64,000 nt of DNA from Azohydromonas australica DSM 1124 (GTDB lineage Bacteria; Pseudomonadota; Gammaproteobacteria; Burkholderiales; Burkholderiaceae_C), in NCBI RefSeq assembly GCF_000430725.1, contig NZ_KE387209.1, positions 64,415 through 128,414 of the forward strand, written 5' to 3'. Numbering within the stretch: the stretch's first letter is position 1; every line of letters begins with the position of its first letter. Position numbers and translations under genes: made by a program. Shown here piece by piece: positions 25,034 through 32,738 of the stretch. Under the pieces are notes generated by a model. That model had not been told where the DNA came from. It did not search any database and saw only the letters and a list, made by a program, of their open reading frames with translations.

Positions 25034-25635
25034 GGTGTTACTCCCTCAACGGTGAGGACGGAATTGGTCCGACGAGAATTATCACCGCACGGCAAAGCCG
25101 GTCCTTGGGCGTTGATCCGCGCAACCGGTCTCGACCTTGATGCCGCCGGCAAGTCATCGTCCCACAAGCCCAGGAGACGCAGTTTTTCGGGACCGCTGGC
25201 ACGCACCATCCCAGCGCGGGGGGAGTCGCAAAGCCGCGATTCCTTGTGCCTGTTCGGTGGACGTAGGAAAAGCCGGCAAGCTCAGCCCGGGAGTGGCGAT
25301 TACTCTTTGACTCAGGTGTCCGAGCAACCGGCGTCTGTGCTCAATTTTTAAGCAGACACCAAGTCGCTTTCCAAATCAACGGTTTACCGCACCTCCCAGG
25401 CGCTGCTTCACAGAGTTGTCCACACAATCTGGGGACAAGCGGGTCGATGGTTTCAGACACCATCATGGCGATCGAACGGCTTACGCAAGGACATAGAGGC
25501 GGACACCATTGAAGTCCACGCACGCGGAGGTTTGCTTTGCCGGCCAACGGCGGTTGTCGAGCAGCTATCGCGGCGCCATAGGGCAACTCGGTAATGCTGA
25601 GACGACGCTATTGAATCCACCACGAAAGGGCGCTC
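25034..25635. other. Intergenic region of about 600 bases
   Basis: No convincing gene. A single DnaA-box-like word (TTGTCCACA) occurs at about 25414 but is isolated. The 3' part carries the promoter and the ribosome binding site (GAAAGG) of the gene at 25636. Confidence 0.4.
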
Positions 25636-25929
25636 ATGAATAGATCGAGTCCCATCACCATGATGCTGGACCTTGCCTACGGCCGAGGCTTGGCGGACGG
25701 CAAAGGTTCAGCCGCAAAGGTGCCTCGGGCAGGCACCATCCGTGCGGGCGACACGCAAGCATCGATATTGGCGGTGGCTGCCGCATCGAAAGGCTGGTGG
25801 GAGAGCAGAAGACCGCAAGGCTGGACGCTTGAGCAACACCTGGCGGATCCGACCGCCGGCTGTAGCGGTATCGTGAACGACCAGGCGCTGGCACAAGCAG
25901 TCGCTGGCTGGCTGCGGCAGCACCGCTGA
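25636..25929 (+). CDS. Hypothetical protein
   Basis: A 97-residue protein (MNRSSPITMMLDLAYGRGLADGKG...). The ribosome binding site GAAAGG is 7 bases upstream. It has two halves: a Gly/Ala-rich N-terminus, then a helical C-terminus (WTLEQHLADPTAGCSGIVNDQALAQAVAGWLRQH). No family recognised. It is the last intact backbone gene before the junction with the catabolic region. Confidence 0.55.
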   Translation: MNRSSPITMMLDLAYGRGLADGKGSAAKVPRAGTIRAGDTQASILAVAAASKGWWESRRPQGWTLEQHLADPTAGCSGIVNDQALAQAVAGWLRQHR

Positions 25930-26022
25930 TCATGCAGCCGCGCTCGTGCTGCGATGTGAGGCGCGCGACAACGTCTGCGGGCCTTGCCGGCGCCTCTCAA
26001 GGGCGGACGCCACAGCCGATAA

Positions 26023-26039
26023 TGCAAATCATATTTGCA
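26023..26039. promoter_or_regulatory. Inverted repeat in AT-rich junction (site 1)
   Basis: TGCAAAT and ATTTGCA are separated by CAT: a perfect 7-base dyad in an island of AT-rich sequence. It has operator geometry, but no intact gene starts nearby. Confidence 0.5.
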
Positions 26040-26054
26040 CCCAATCGCGACATA

Positions 26055-26074
26055 TGTTCAAACATAATTGAACA
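26055..26074. promoter_or_regulatory. Inverted repeat in AT-rich junction (site 2)
   Basis: TGTTCAA and TTGAACA are separated by ACATAA: a perfect 7-base dyad 15 bases after site 1. The TGTTC/GAACA core is the same as in the operators at 49256 and 51341, although the spacing between the cores is 10 rather than 8. Confidence 0.5.
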
Positions 26075-26219
26075 GGTACGTTGGACACAGGCATTGGCGG
26101 GCATCTTCCTCTGCGTCTACGCCAATGGCCCTACGCGAACACACGCAACGCGTGTTTGGTGCCGGCTTCCGTACGGGCACGGTTTGGCACCAGTACACCG
26201 ATCCCACCGCCAGCGCTGA

Positions 26220-26435
26220 CAACAACCAACCGCCTACAGGCGAGAACGGGGTAACCCCGTCTTCCGCAGCCGCATCGCCGACTTCGTCGCCGTCTACCTC
26301 GGTCACGCGGGCCTGCGCGACGACGACGGCAAGCGCCTGTCGATCGAAGGCCCGTCGCAGTTGGCGAAGAGGATCACAGGCTGGCTCCGGCTCGACAAGG
26401 TCGTCGGCCGTGACTTCCCGGTCGCGCCACCGTGA
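26220..26435 (+). pseudogene. C-terminal remnant of an unknown gene
   Basis: An open frame without a start codon reads FRSRIADFVAVYLGHAG, then KRLSIEGPSQLAKRITGWL, and ends VAPP at a TGA (26433-26435). The codon and residue pattern looks like true protein, but there is no beginning: a stop lies directly upstream (26217-26219). It is probably the tail of a truncated gene at the boundary between backbone and catabolic region. Confidence 0.35.
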
Positions 26436-26687
26436 CCCGTCTAGCGTCGGCTCAGCGGTGCTCTACGTTCGCTGGGGACGGCGGCTCTACGTTCTTACGC
26501 TCGGTGGAATGACTGCCGGAACACAGTTCGCCCGCATCGGGACAGCGATGCCAGCCTGCGCCGATGACCGTCGCTTGGTAGGCGCGATTGGCATTGCACA
26601 GCGCCGGGAAGCTCGGGCCGGGTGGACTGGCGCGTGGCGCTCAGCGGCCGGGCGCAGGCGCGGCTGCAGGAGCGCGCGCTGTCGCTG

Positions 26688-26947
26688 GGCCTTCTGCAGC
26701 GGGTGCGAGTTGTCGGGCGAGGGCCCCTCGATGGTGGTGATGCGCTTGTTCGCCACCGCCTCCAGCGGCATCGCGCACGAGCGCACAGCCGCGCCGTCCA
26801 GGTGCACCGTGCAGGCGCCGCACTGCGCCATACCGCAGCCGAACTTGGTGCCAGTCATGCCCAGGTGGTTGCGCAGTGCCCACAGCAGGGGCGTCGCGGC
26901 GTCGGCGTCGACCGCCACCGGCTTGCCGTTCAGATCAATCGGCTCGT
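26688..26947 (-). pseudogene. Truncated 2Fe-2S subunit gene (iorA-like)
   Basis: The frame encodes the N-terminal ferredoxin domain of a molybdenum-hydroxylase small subunit: IDLNGKPVAVDADAATPLLW, then GTKFGCGMAQCGACTVHLDG with its three cluster cysteines and RSC with the fourth. Homology stops abruptly after HPLQKA, where the intact paralog at 54901 continues into the second cluster domain (CGYCQSGM). The upstream end is odd too: AGGAG is followed after 6 bases by GAC, where ATG is expected, and the first in-frame start is a GTG at 26918. This is a deletion end of the catabolic operon. Confidence 0.75.
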
Positions 26948-26968
26948 CGTCTGTCTCCTCTCGTTGGT

Positions 26969-27847
26969 TCAGGCCAAGCGGCCCGCGAAATCGCGCAGGT
27001 GCTGGTTCACCGTCGCCGCAGCCTCGATCATGGGAAAGTGCCCCACGCCGGTGATGGTCTTCACCTCGCAGCGCGCGATCACCTGCCGTGCGAGGTCCAT
27101 GAACGGCGTGCTGATGCCCTCCTTCAGCGGCACGCGCTTGTAGTCAGAGGTGAAGTACGTCGATTGCAGCAGCAGCGTCGGCACGGTGATCTGCTTCATG
27201 GCTTCGAGGCCGGCGGGCAGCTCCCAGCGTACGGCATCGACCAGAAGTGCCTCCGCGTAGGCCGGGTCCAGGGCCTGTGTGCGCGCCACCAGGCGTTCGC
27301 GCAGCTTCTGGTCACCGTTTTCCATCACCATCGAATCGAACTGCCTGCGGGCCCAGCCCCGGTAACCCTCGCTGGCCAGCTGGCGCCGCAGGTTCGCGTT
27401 GATGGCATCGGGCTCGCCCGAATAGACGCTGCCATCGACGAACACGAGGCCCGCGATGCCCTCCGGCGCCTGGCGATACGCCTCGCGAATGACCTTGGAG
27501 CCCATGCTGTGGCCCACCAAGATCACCCTGCGGGATCCGCTTTTCTGGCGCACCTCGTTCACCGCCTGCGCCAGGGCAGCCATGGTGGGCTCGGCCGGCA
27601 TGGGCGACCGGCCGTGGCCCGGCAGGTCCATGGCGATGCAGCGGTAGCGCGGCGCCAGGCCTTCGAGCTGCGCCTGGTAGTCGTCCAGCGCGCAGGCAAA
27701 CCCGTGCACGAATAGGAAAGTGGGGTCGTTGCTGCCGGCCTGCACAGCATGGAGCGGGCCGGCAGCCTGCGCCGGCAAGCCCCCGGCAAAAGCCGCGAAG
27801 CCCGCCAGGCCGGACGCGAGGAAGGAGCGTCGGGAATACTGGTTCAT
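26969..27847 (-). CDS. Exported alpha/beta hydrolase
   Basis: A 292-residue alpha/beta-hydrolase with a twin-arginine signal (RRSFLASGLAGFAAFAGG), so likely folded before export to the periplasm. The oxyanion segment FVHGFAC, the nucleophile elbow GHSMG and the C-terminal catalytic histidine region VGHFPM are present, and a catalytic Asp probably lies in VFVDGS or a later loop. It could cleave an ester, lactone or C-C bond of the pathway substrate; which is not determinable. It follows the epimerase gene by 9 bases, so both are in the leftward operon. Confidence 0.88.
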   Translation of the reverse strand: MNQYSRRSFLASGLAGFAAFAGGLPAQAAGPLHAVQAGSNDPTFLFVHGFACALDDYQAQLEGLAPRYRCIAMDLPGHGRSPMPAEPTMAALAQAVNEVRQKSGSRRVILVGHSMGSKVIREAYRQAPEGIAGLVFVDGSVYSGEPDAINANLRRQLASEGYRGWARRQFDSMVMENGDQKLRERLVARTQALDPAYAEALLVDAVRWELPAGLEAMKQITVPTLLLQSTYFTSDYKRVPLKEGISTPFMDLARQVIARCEVKTITGVGHFPMIEAAATVNQHLRDFAGRLA

Positions 27848-27856
27848 CGCTGCTCC

Positions 27857-28762
27857 TTACTTGCCGCGTCGCAGGCTGGCGATCATCTGCCCCACACGCT
27901 GCTCGTACGGTGGGTACTGGATGCCGAACTCGCTCATCAGCCGCTGGTTGTCGAACAGGTAGCCGCCGGAGACGGCCTCGCCGCCGGTGTCGTGCTCGAA
28001 GGCGATGTCCGCTTCGGGCAGGAACTTGCGGACGATGCCGGCCAACTGCCCCAGGCTGAGCGTCTCGCCGCCCGAGTTGTAGAGGGTGTGCTCGGGCTTC
28101 GGCTTCAGCGCCAGGCGCACGAAGACCTCCGCGATGTCGTCGGCGTAGACGATGCAGCGCATCCGGTCGCGATAGTCGAACAGGGACTTGCGCTCAAGCG
28201 CGGAGTTGACGATGCATTGCACGTGGTCGACCGAGCCAATCAGCTTGTCGGTACCGGCGATGTGCGCGGCACGCAGGCCCGTGATCCGCATGCCGTGCTT
28301 TTCGCGGTATTCCTTGGCCTGCCACTCGTTGAACACCTTGTGCACCGAATACTGCTTGGCCGGGCATGGCGGATCGGTCTCCAGGATAGGACGCTTACCG
28401 TAGGGTGCCTGGCTGCCGTTGACGGCGATGGAGCTCGAATACACGACGTGCGCCACGTCGGCCAGGCGCGCCGCCTCGAAGCAGTTGTCCATGCCCAGCA
28501 CGTTGACCTTCATCGCCGGGCGCGGCAGGTTCTCCCGCATGTAGCTCAGGTTGATCACCGCCTGCGGCTTGTGCGTGGCCATGGCGGCGATCACGTCCTC
28601 GAACGAGGTCAGGTCCAGGTGCTGCGACTGCACCTGGCAGCCCAGGTCGCTGAAATCGGCCGTGGCGATGTCCAGGCTCACCACCTCATGGCCTTCGGCC
28701 GCCAGCAGCCGCACGACGCGGCGCCCGATGAAACCGGCGCCGCCGATCACGAATACCTTCAT
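27857..28762 (-). CDS. NAD-dependent epimerase/dehydratase family protein
   Basis: A 301-residue extended SDR. The Rossmann motif GGAGFIG is at residues 7-13, and a YxxxK-type active site is found in YSVHKVFNEW. The start MKVFVIGG at 28762 is fixed by the reconstruction of the site before insertion of the TnpB element, which restores AAGGAG 7 bases upstream. In the present sequence the bases directly upstream belong to the insertion, and no good ribosome binding site remains, so expression is probably reduced. The substrate may be a sugar or, by analogy with related catabolic SDRs, a hydroxy acid. Confidence 0.88.
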   Translation of the reverse strand: MKVFVIGGAGFIGRRVVRLLAAEGHEVVSLDIATADFSDLGCQVQSQHLDLTSFEDVIAAMATHKPQAVINLSYMRENLPRPAMKVNVLGMDNCFEAARLADVAHVVYSSSIAVNGSQAPYGKRPILETDPPCPAKQYSVHKVFNEWQAKEYREKHGMRITGLRAAHIAGTDKLIGSVDHVQCIVNSALERKSLFDYRDRMRCIVYADDIAEVFVRLALKPKPEHTLYNSGGETLSLGQLAGIVRKFLPEADIAFEHDTGGEAVSGGYLFDNQRLMSEFGIQYPPYEQRVGQMIASLRRGK

Positions 28763-28772
28763 CACAAACCTC

Positions 28773-28811
28773 CGCGAGAAACCTCGGCATTCATGCCGAG
28801 GAGGGATAGCG
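28773..28811 (+). repeat. Left-end hairpin of the TnpB element
   Basis: CCTCGGCAT and ATGCCGAGG pair perfectly around a TC loop. The 39-base block matches the reverse complement of 1194-1232 in the IscB element at 35 positions, including a compensatory pair change. Confidence 0.8.
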
Positions 28812-28866
28812 GTACGCGTGAAGCGGTCATGCATTCGGTGTTTGGTGGCAACATGAGCCTTCCCCT

Positions 28867-29964
28867 ATGCTGGATGAAATGACAGTTTGCGTAATTCGCC
28901 TGCGCATCAAGGACCGCCACGCCAAGTGGCTCTCTGAGCGTGCGCGCGAGGTGAACACGGTCTGGAACTACTGCAACGATCTCAGCCGCAAGGTCTGGGA
29001 GCGCGAATGGCGCTTCCTCAGCGGCTTCGACTTCTGGCCGTTCCTCAGGGGCGTCACCAAGGAAGGACTCGGCCTGCCGGTACAGACCGTGCAGGAGGTG
29101 GCTGAGCAGTACGCGGTGAAGCGTCGCACGGCCAGGAAGACGCGGCTGGCGTGGCGCAAGTCCGGCGGGGCGCGGCGCAGCCTGGGCTGGCTGCCGTTCA
29201 AGGTGCGCACCATCCGCTACGCGCACGGGCAAGTCTGCTACGCCGGCCAGTGGCTGTCGCTGTGGGACAGCTACGGGCTGGGCGGCTTCGAGTTGCGCGC
29301 CGGTTCCATCAGCGAGGATGCGCGCGGGCGCTGGTACTTGAACGTCACAGTCAACGAGCCCGACTTCGTCGGTCCGCTGCCCATGCCATCCATGAGCGAC
29401 TGCGTCGGCATCGACCTGGGCTTGAAGGAGCTCGCGGCGCTGTCCAGTGGCGAGAAGGTCGCCGCGCAGCGCTTCTACCGTGACCTGGAGCCGGCGCTTG
29501 CCACCGCGCAGCGCGCGGGCAAGAAGGCGCGCACCCGGGCGATCCACGCTAAGGTCGCTAACCGGCGACGTGACCACCTTCAGAAGCTTTCCACCACCTT
29601 GGTGCGCCAGCACCGGGGCATCTTCGTTGGCAACGTCAATGCCCAAGCCCTCGCCCGCACGCATCTCGCAAAAAGCGTGCTGGACGCGGGCTGGAGCGCG
29701 TTGCGGACCATGCTGCAGTACAAGTGCGATCGCGCAGGCGTGTGGTTCCGCGAGGTCAACGAAGCGTTCTCCACCCAGACCTGTTCTTCGTGCGGCTCGA
29801 TGCCGCCGGGGCGGCCGAAAGGTATCGCAGGGCTTGGAATGAGAGAGTGGACGTGCAGTGCATGCGGATCGGTCCATGACCGGGACGTCAACGCGGCACG
29901 GAACATTCTCGCGGTCGGACATGGCCGTCTCGCAGGAGGAATCACCGTCCTTCAGGGCGTGTGA
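28867..29964 (+). CDS. tnpB: TnpB RNA-guided nuclease with rearranged RuvC site
   Basis: A 365-residue TnpB, the ancestor of Cas12. RuvC-I is GIDLGLK (D183). The position that normally carries the catalytic Glu reads IFVGNVNAQAL, with Gly255 instead. The nearest candidates are E296 and E299 in WFREVNE, 41 and 44 residues later, which fits the alternative glutamate position described for Fanzor proteins and part of the TnpB family. The zinc finger CSSCG...CSACG and RuvC-III RDVNAARNI (D340) are present. The last codons overlap the predicted guide-RNA scaffold. The ORF has no frameshift or stop, so it is likely functional. Confidence 0.92.
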   Translation: MLDEMTVCVIRLRIKDRHAKWLSERAREVNTVWNYCNDLSRKVWEREWRFLSGFDFWPFLRGVTKEGLGLPVQTVQEVAEQYAVKRRTARKTRLAWRKSGGARRSLGWLPFKVRTIRYAHGQVCYAGQWLSLWDSYGLGGFELRAGSISEDARGRWYLNVTVNEPDFVGPLPMPSMSDCVGIDLGLKELAALSSGEKVAAQRFYRDLEPALATAQRAGKKARTRAIHAKVANRRRDHLQKLSTTLVRQHRGIFVGNVNAQALARTHLAKSVLDAGWSALRTMLQYKCDRAGVWFREVNEAFSTQTCSSCGSMPPGRPKGIAGLGMREWTCSACGSVHDRDVNAARNILAVGHGRLAGGITVLQGV

Positions 29965-29989
29965 GGATGTCAATTCCTTGCTCCTTGTC
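29850..29989 (+). ncRNA. Predicted reRNA/omega RNA of TnpB with guide
   Basis: In TnpB elements the guide RNA is cut from the 3' end of the tnpB transcript: scaffold from the end of the gene to the right end, then a guide from flanking host DNA. Here the scaffold would end with GATGTCAA at 29973 (a small hairpin around CACCGTCC-TTCA-GGGCGTG precedes it), and the guide would start at 29974 (TTCCTTGCTCCTTGTC). The 5' limit is approximate. The guide matches the empty insertion site next to TTCAT. Confidence 0.6.
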
Positions 29990-31735
29990 TTACGCAACAG
30001 CCGCTGGTTCGGCCGCCTGGGCGGCGGGCTGCGCCGCCTGCCCGGTGCCGATGTGGCGGACCGCCACGAAGGCGAAGACGATCGCCGGCCCGATGTTGAT
30101 GCCGCCGCCCGGATAGAAGCCGCGCATCACGTGAGACATGTCCTGGCCGCAGGCATACAGGCCCGGGATCGGCTGCTGCGACGCATCCAGCACCTGCGAG
30201 TGGCCGTTGGCCGCTAGGCCGATGGCGGTGCCCAGCGTCGACGGATACATCCGCAGCGCCACGAAGGGCCCCTGCGTGATGGGCGCCAGGTTGGGGTTCG
30301 GCTTGCAGGCCGGGTCGCCCAGCAGGATGCTGTTGAAAGGGTTGGTCCCGCGGCGGAACTCGAGGTCCACGCCGGTGCGCGCGTAGTCGTTGTGCTTGCG
30401 CACGGTCTCGAGCAGGCCCGCGGGGTCGACGCCGATCTTGCGCGCCAGCCCTTCCAGCGTGTCGTCCATGGCGATGTAGCCGGACTTCACGTACGGCGCC
30501 AGGCTAAGGCGGAAGGGCCGGATCAGCCCGAGCCCGCGCTTCCAGACGAACTTGCGCTCGCAGATGAAGTGGAAGTGGTTGCCCTGCGCCACCCCGTTGC
30601 GGAACATCGCCTCGCCGATGTCGTGGTACGAGTTGGACTCGTTGACGAAGCGCCGGCCGTGCGCGTCGACGGCGATGATGCCGGGCTTGCCGCGGTCCAG
30701 GTAGCCGTACAGGATGGTTTCTTCGCTGCCGTCCGGGTGCCGCAGCACCGACGAGGGTTGCCACAGGCCGGGCCCGCAGACGGCGTGATCGATCGCACCG
30801 CCGATGCGCCGCGCCGCGTTGATGCCCTCGCCCACGTTGGCCTCCCAGCCGACCGAGCGGTCGTGCGGATGGCGCGGCCCGAGCTCCTCCCGCATCTTCG
30901 CGTTGTGGGGGAAGCCGCCGGTGGCCAGGACCACGCCCTGCCGGGCGCGCACGCGCTTGCGCCGGCCCTCGTGCTCCACCACCGCGCCGACTACACGCCC
31001 CTCTTCGGAGATGAGTTCGACCAGCGGCGCGCTGACCCACAGGCCGCCTTGCAGCTTGCGCAGCGTGAGGAACAGCCGCGCCACCAGGGCGTTGCCCGCG
31101 CCGATGTCGGTGCCGCGCGAATAGCGCGTGCGGTCCAGCGCATAGCGGCCGAAGGCGCCGAGCACACGCAGGAAGCCGCGCACCGACTTGAACGGATTGA
31201 GGAAGTCGTCGACCTTGCGCTTGTCGATCGACATGCCGCCCAGCAGCATCAGGCGGCGGATCGGCGGGCGCAGCAGCTCGAAATCCTTGCCCAACAGGCG
31301 GCCGTCGAAGCGCCGCGGTTCATGGGTGCGGCCGGCGCTGACGCCGCCGACCTGGTCCGCGTGGTAGTCGGGCCACTTCACGTAGTCGAAGGCCACGTCG
31401 GTGCCGTCCTGCAGCGTCGCCATCGCTTCCGGGCCGGCCTCCAGGAAGGCGTCGACCAGGTCGGCGCGGTAGTACTCGCCCAGTTCGTGCCGCAGGTAGG
31501 TGCGCGCGTTCTCGACCGAGTCGACGGCGCCGCCGGCCTTGGATTGCAGGGTGTTGGGAACCCAGGCGAAGCCGCCCGAGGTGGCCGTGGTGCCGCCGAC
31601 CACCGGCATCTTTTCGCAGACCAGCACGTCCAGGCCGCGCTTGCGGGCGAAGATCGCCGTCGAGAAGCCGGCGACGCCACTGCCGAAGACCAGCACATCG
31701 GTCTCGTGGTCCCAGGAAACGTTTCCAACAGTCAC
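29990..31735 (-). CDS. FAD-dependent dehydrogenase (fumarate reductase / ketosteroid dehydrogenase-like)
   Basis: A 581-residue flavoprotein. The dinucleotide-binding motif VFGSGVAGFSTAIFARKRG is at the N-terminus, followed by KMPVVGGTTATSGG, and near the end TLGTAIGLAANGHSQV and MRGFYPGGGINIGPAIVFAFV, typical of the FAD-binding-2 family that includes 3-ketosteroid delta-1-dehydrogenases and flavocytochrome c fumarate reductases. It likely introduces or reduces a C=C bond next to a carbonyl. The GTG start overlaps the upstream stop (GTGA). The TnpB element lies 16 bases beyond its stop and separates it from the epimerase gene. Confidence 0.88.
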   Translation of the reverse strand: MTVGNVSWDHETDVLVFGSGVAGFSTAIFARKRGLDVLVCEKMPVVGGTTATSGGFAWVPNTLQSKAGGAVDSVENARTYLRHELGEYYRADLVDAFLEAGPEAMATLQDGTDVAFDYVKWPDYHADQVGGVSAGRTHEPRRFDGRLLGKDFELLRPPIRRLMLLGGMSIDKRKVDDFLNPFKSVRGFLRVLGAFGRYALDRTRYSRGTDIGAGNALVARLFLTLRKLQGGLWVSAPLVELISEEGRVVGAVVEHEGRRKRVRARQGVVLATGGFPHNAKMREELGPRHPHDRSVGWEANVGEGINAARRIGGAIDHAVCGPGLWQPSSVLRHPDGSEETILYGYLDRGKPGIIAVDAHGRRFVNESNSYHDIGEAMFRNGVAQGNHFHFICERKFVWKRGLGLIRPFRLSLAPYVKSGYIAMDDTLEGLARKIGVDPAGLLETVRKHNDYARTGVDLEFRRGTNPFNSILLGDPACKPNPNLAPITQGPFVALRMYPSTLGTAIGLAANGHSQVLDASQQPIPGLYACGQDMSHVMRGFYPGGGINIGPAIVFAFVAVRHIGTGQAAQPAAQAAEPAAVA

Positions 31736-32730
31736 TTCAAACTCCGGTCGGTGTTGGCGCCATGCCGGGTGTCGGTGGGCGCGGGTGGGTCTTCGCGCAA
31801 CACGGCGCGGATGGCGGCGGGATCGACGCGGATCGCGACGCCGGCGCGTTCCTGCGGCAGCAGCATCACGCAGCGGCCGTCGCGGCGGGACCAGCCCCGG
31901 TTGACGGCCTCCTGCAGGTCCGCCAGCGCGAGGTTGGCAAAGCGCATGGGCACGCCCAGCTCGCGCCCGAGCTCGGTCGCCGCCAGCGTGTCCTTGTGCA
32001 TGATGTCCAGCACGGCCTGCGGTGCGTCGTACTCGCCGGGCAGGAACTGGTCGACGAGGCCGTCGAAGGTGCGGCGGCGCCCAATCGCGCCCTGGCGCAC
32101 GGCGCGCCACAGCGCCAGCGGGTCGGCGCCGGCCTTGACGCCGAGCGCGAACACTTCCGCGATCGCGGCCTGCGTCGCCTGGCTGGCGCAGTTGTGGACC
32201 AGCTTGGTCACGAGGCCGGACCCGCAGGGGCCGATGTAGGCCGGGCTGTCGGCCAGTGCGCGCAAGACGGGCTCGTGGCGCTGGTAAGCCTGCGGATCGC
32301 CGCCGACCCAGATCGCGAGCTTGCCGCGCTCGGCGCCCGGGGGACCGCCGCTGATCGGCGCATCCAGCAGGTGGGCGCCGCGCTCCGCGAACGCCGCATG
32401 CAGGCGCCGCACCAGTGCGGGCGAACTGGTCGAGGTCTCGAACCAGGCTAGGCCGGGTCTCGCGCCGGCCAGCAGGCCGTCCGGGGCCAAGCCCACCGCC
32501 TCGATCTGCGCCAGCCCGGGCAGGCAGGAGAACACCACGTCGCATTGCCGCGCAACGTCGCGCGGCGTCTGCGCGCGCACCGCGCCGGCCTGCACGAAGG
32601 GCGCGGTGGCCTCCGCGCGCGCGTCCAGCACGACCAGCGGGTAGCCGGCGGCGCGCAGCCGAGTGGCCATGGGCCGGCCCATGGCGCCAAGGCCGATGAA
32701 GCCCACCACGGGCCGGGATGCGTCGTCCAT
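31732..32730 (-). CDS. NAD(P)-dependent beta-hydroxyacid dehydrogenase (HIBADH family)
   Basis: A 332-residue enzyme of the 3-hydroxyisobutyrate dehydrogenase family. The N-terminal GFIGLGAMGRPMA is the NAD(P) motif, the substrate loop is DAPISGGPPGA, and the catalytic lysine lies in GSGLVTKLVHN. AGGAG precedes the ATG. It is the closest relative in this window of the enzyme at 44201; both share the C-terminal block LLPQERAGV.I.VDPAAIR. It would oxidise a beta-hydroxy acid or reduce a semialdehyde in the pathway. Confidence 0.92.
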   Translation of the reverse strand: MDDASRPVVGFIGLGAMGRPMATRLRAAGYPLVVLDARAEATAPFVQAGAVRAQTPRDVARQCDVVFSCLPGLAQIEAVGLAPDGLLAGARPGLAWFETSTSSPALVRRLHAAFAERGAHLLDAPISGGPPGAERGKLAIWVGGDPQAYQRHEPVLRALADSPAYIGPCGSGLVTKLVHNCASQATQAAIAEVFALGVKAGADPLALWRAVRQGAIGRRRTFDGLVDQFLPGEYDAPQAVLDIMHKDTLAATELGRELGVPMRFANLALADLQEAVNRGWSRRDGRCVMLLPQERAGVAIRVDPAAIRAVLREDPPAPTDTRHGANTDRSLK

Positions 32731-32738
32731 GGCTGCTC

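Larger units (their letters stand above)
28763..29973 (+). mobile_element. TnpB-only IS200/IS605-family (IS1341-type) insertion
   Basis: A 1211-base element with a hairpin near its left end, tnpB on the + strand, and a right end of the common form GTGAGGATGTCAA. No tnpA, so it needs a Y1 transposase in trans. The exact ends are supported by joining 28762 to 29974, which recreates a 16-base gap between two operon genes with AAGGAG 7 bases before the epimerase ATG. TTCAT (28758-28762) adjoins the left end. As expected for this family there is no target duplication. Confidence 0.85.

Noticed and set aside
25410..25425. DnaA-box-like TTGTCCACA as a sign of a replication origin
   Set aside because: A single imperfect box with no iterons, AT-rich unwinding region or replication gene nearby.
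30392..32239. 615-codon + strand frame opposite the FAD dehydrogenase and HIBADH genes
   Set aside because: Antisense shadow; the minus strand encodes clear enzyme motifs.
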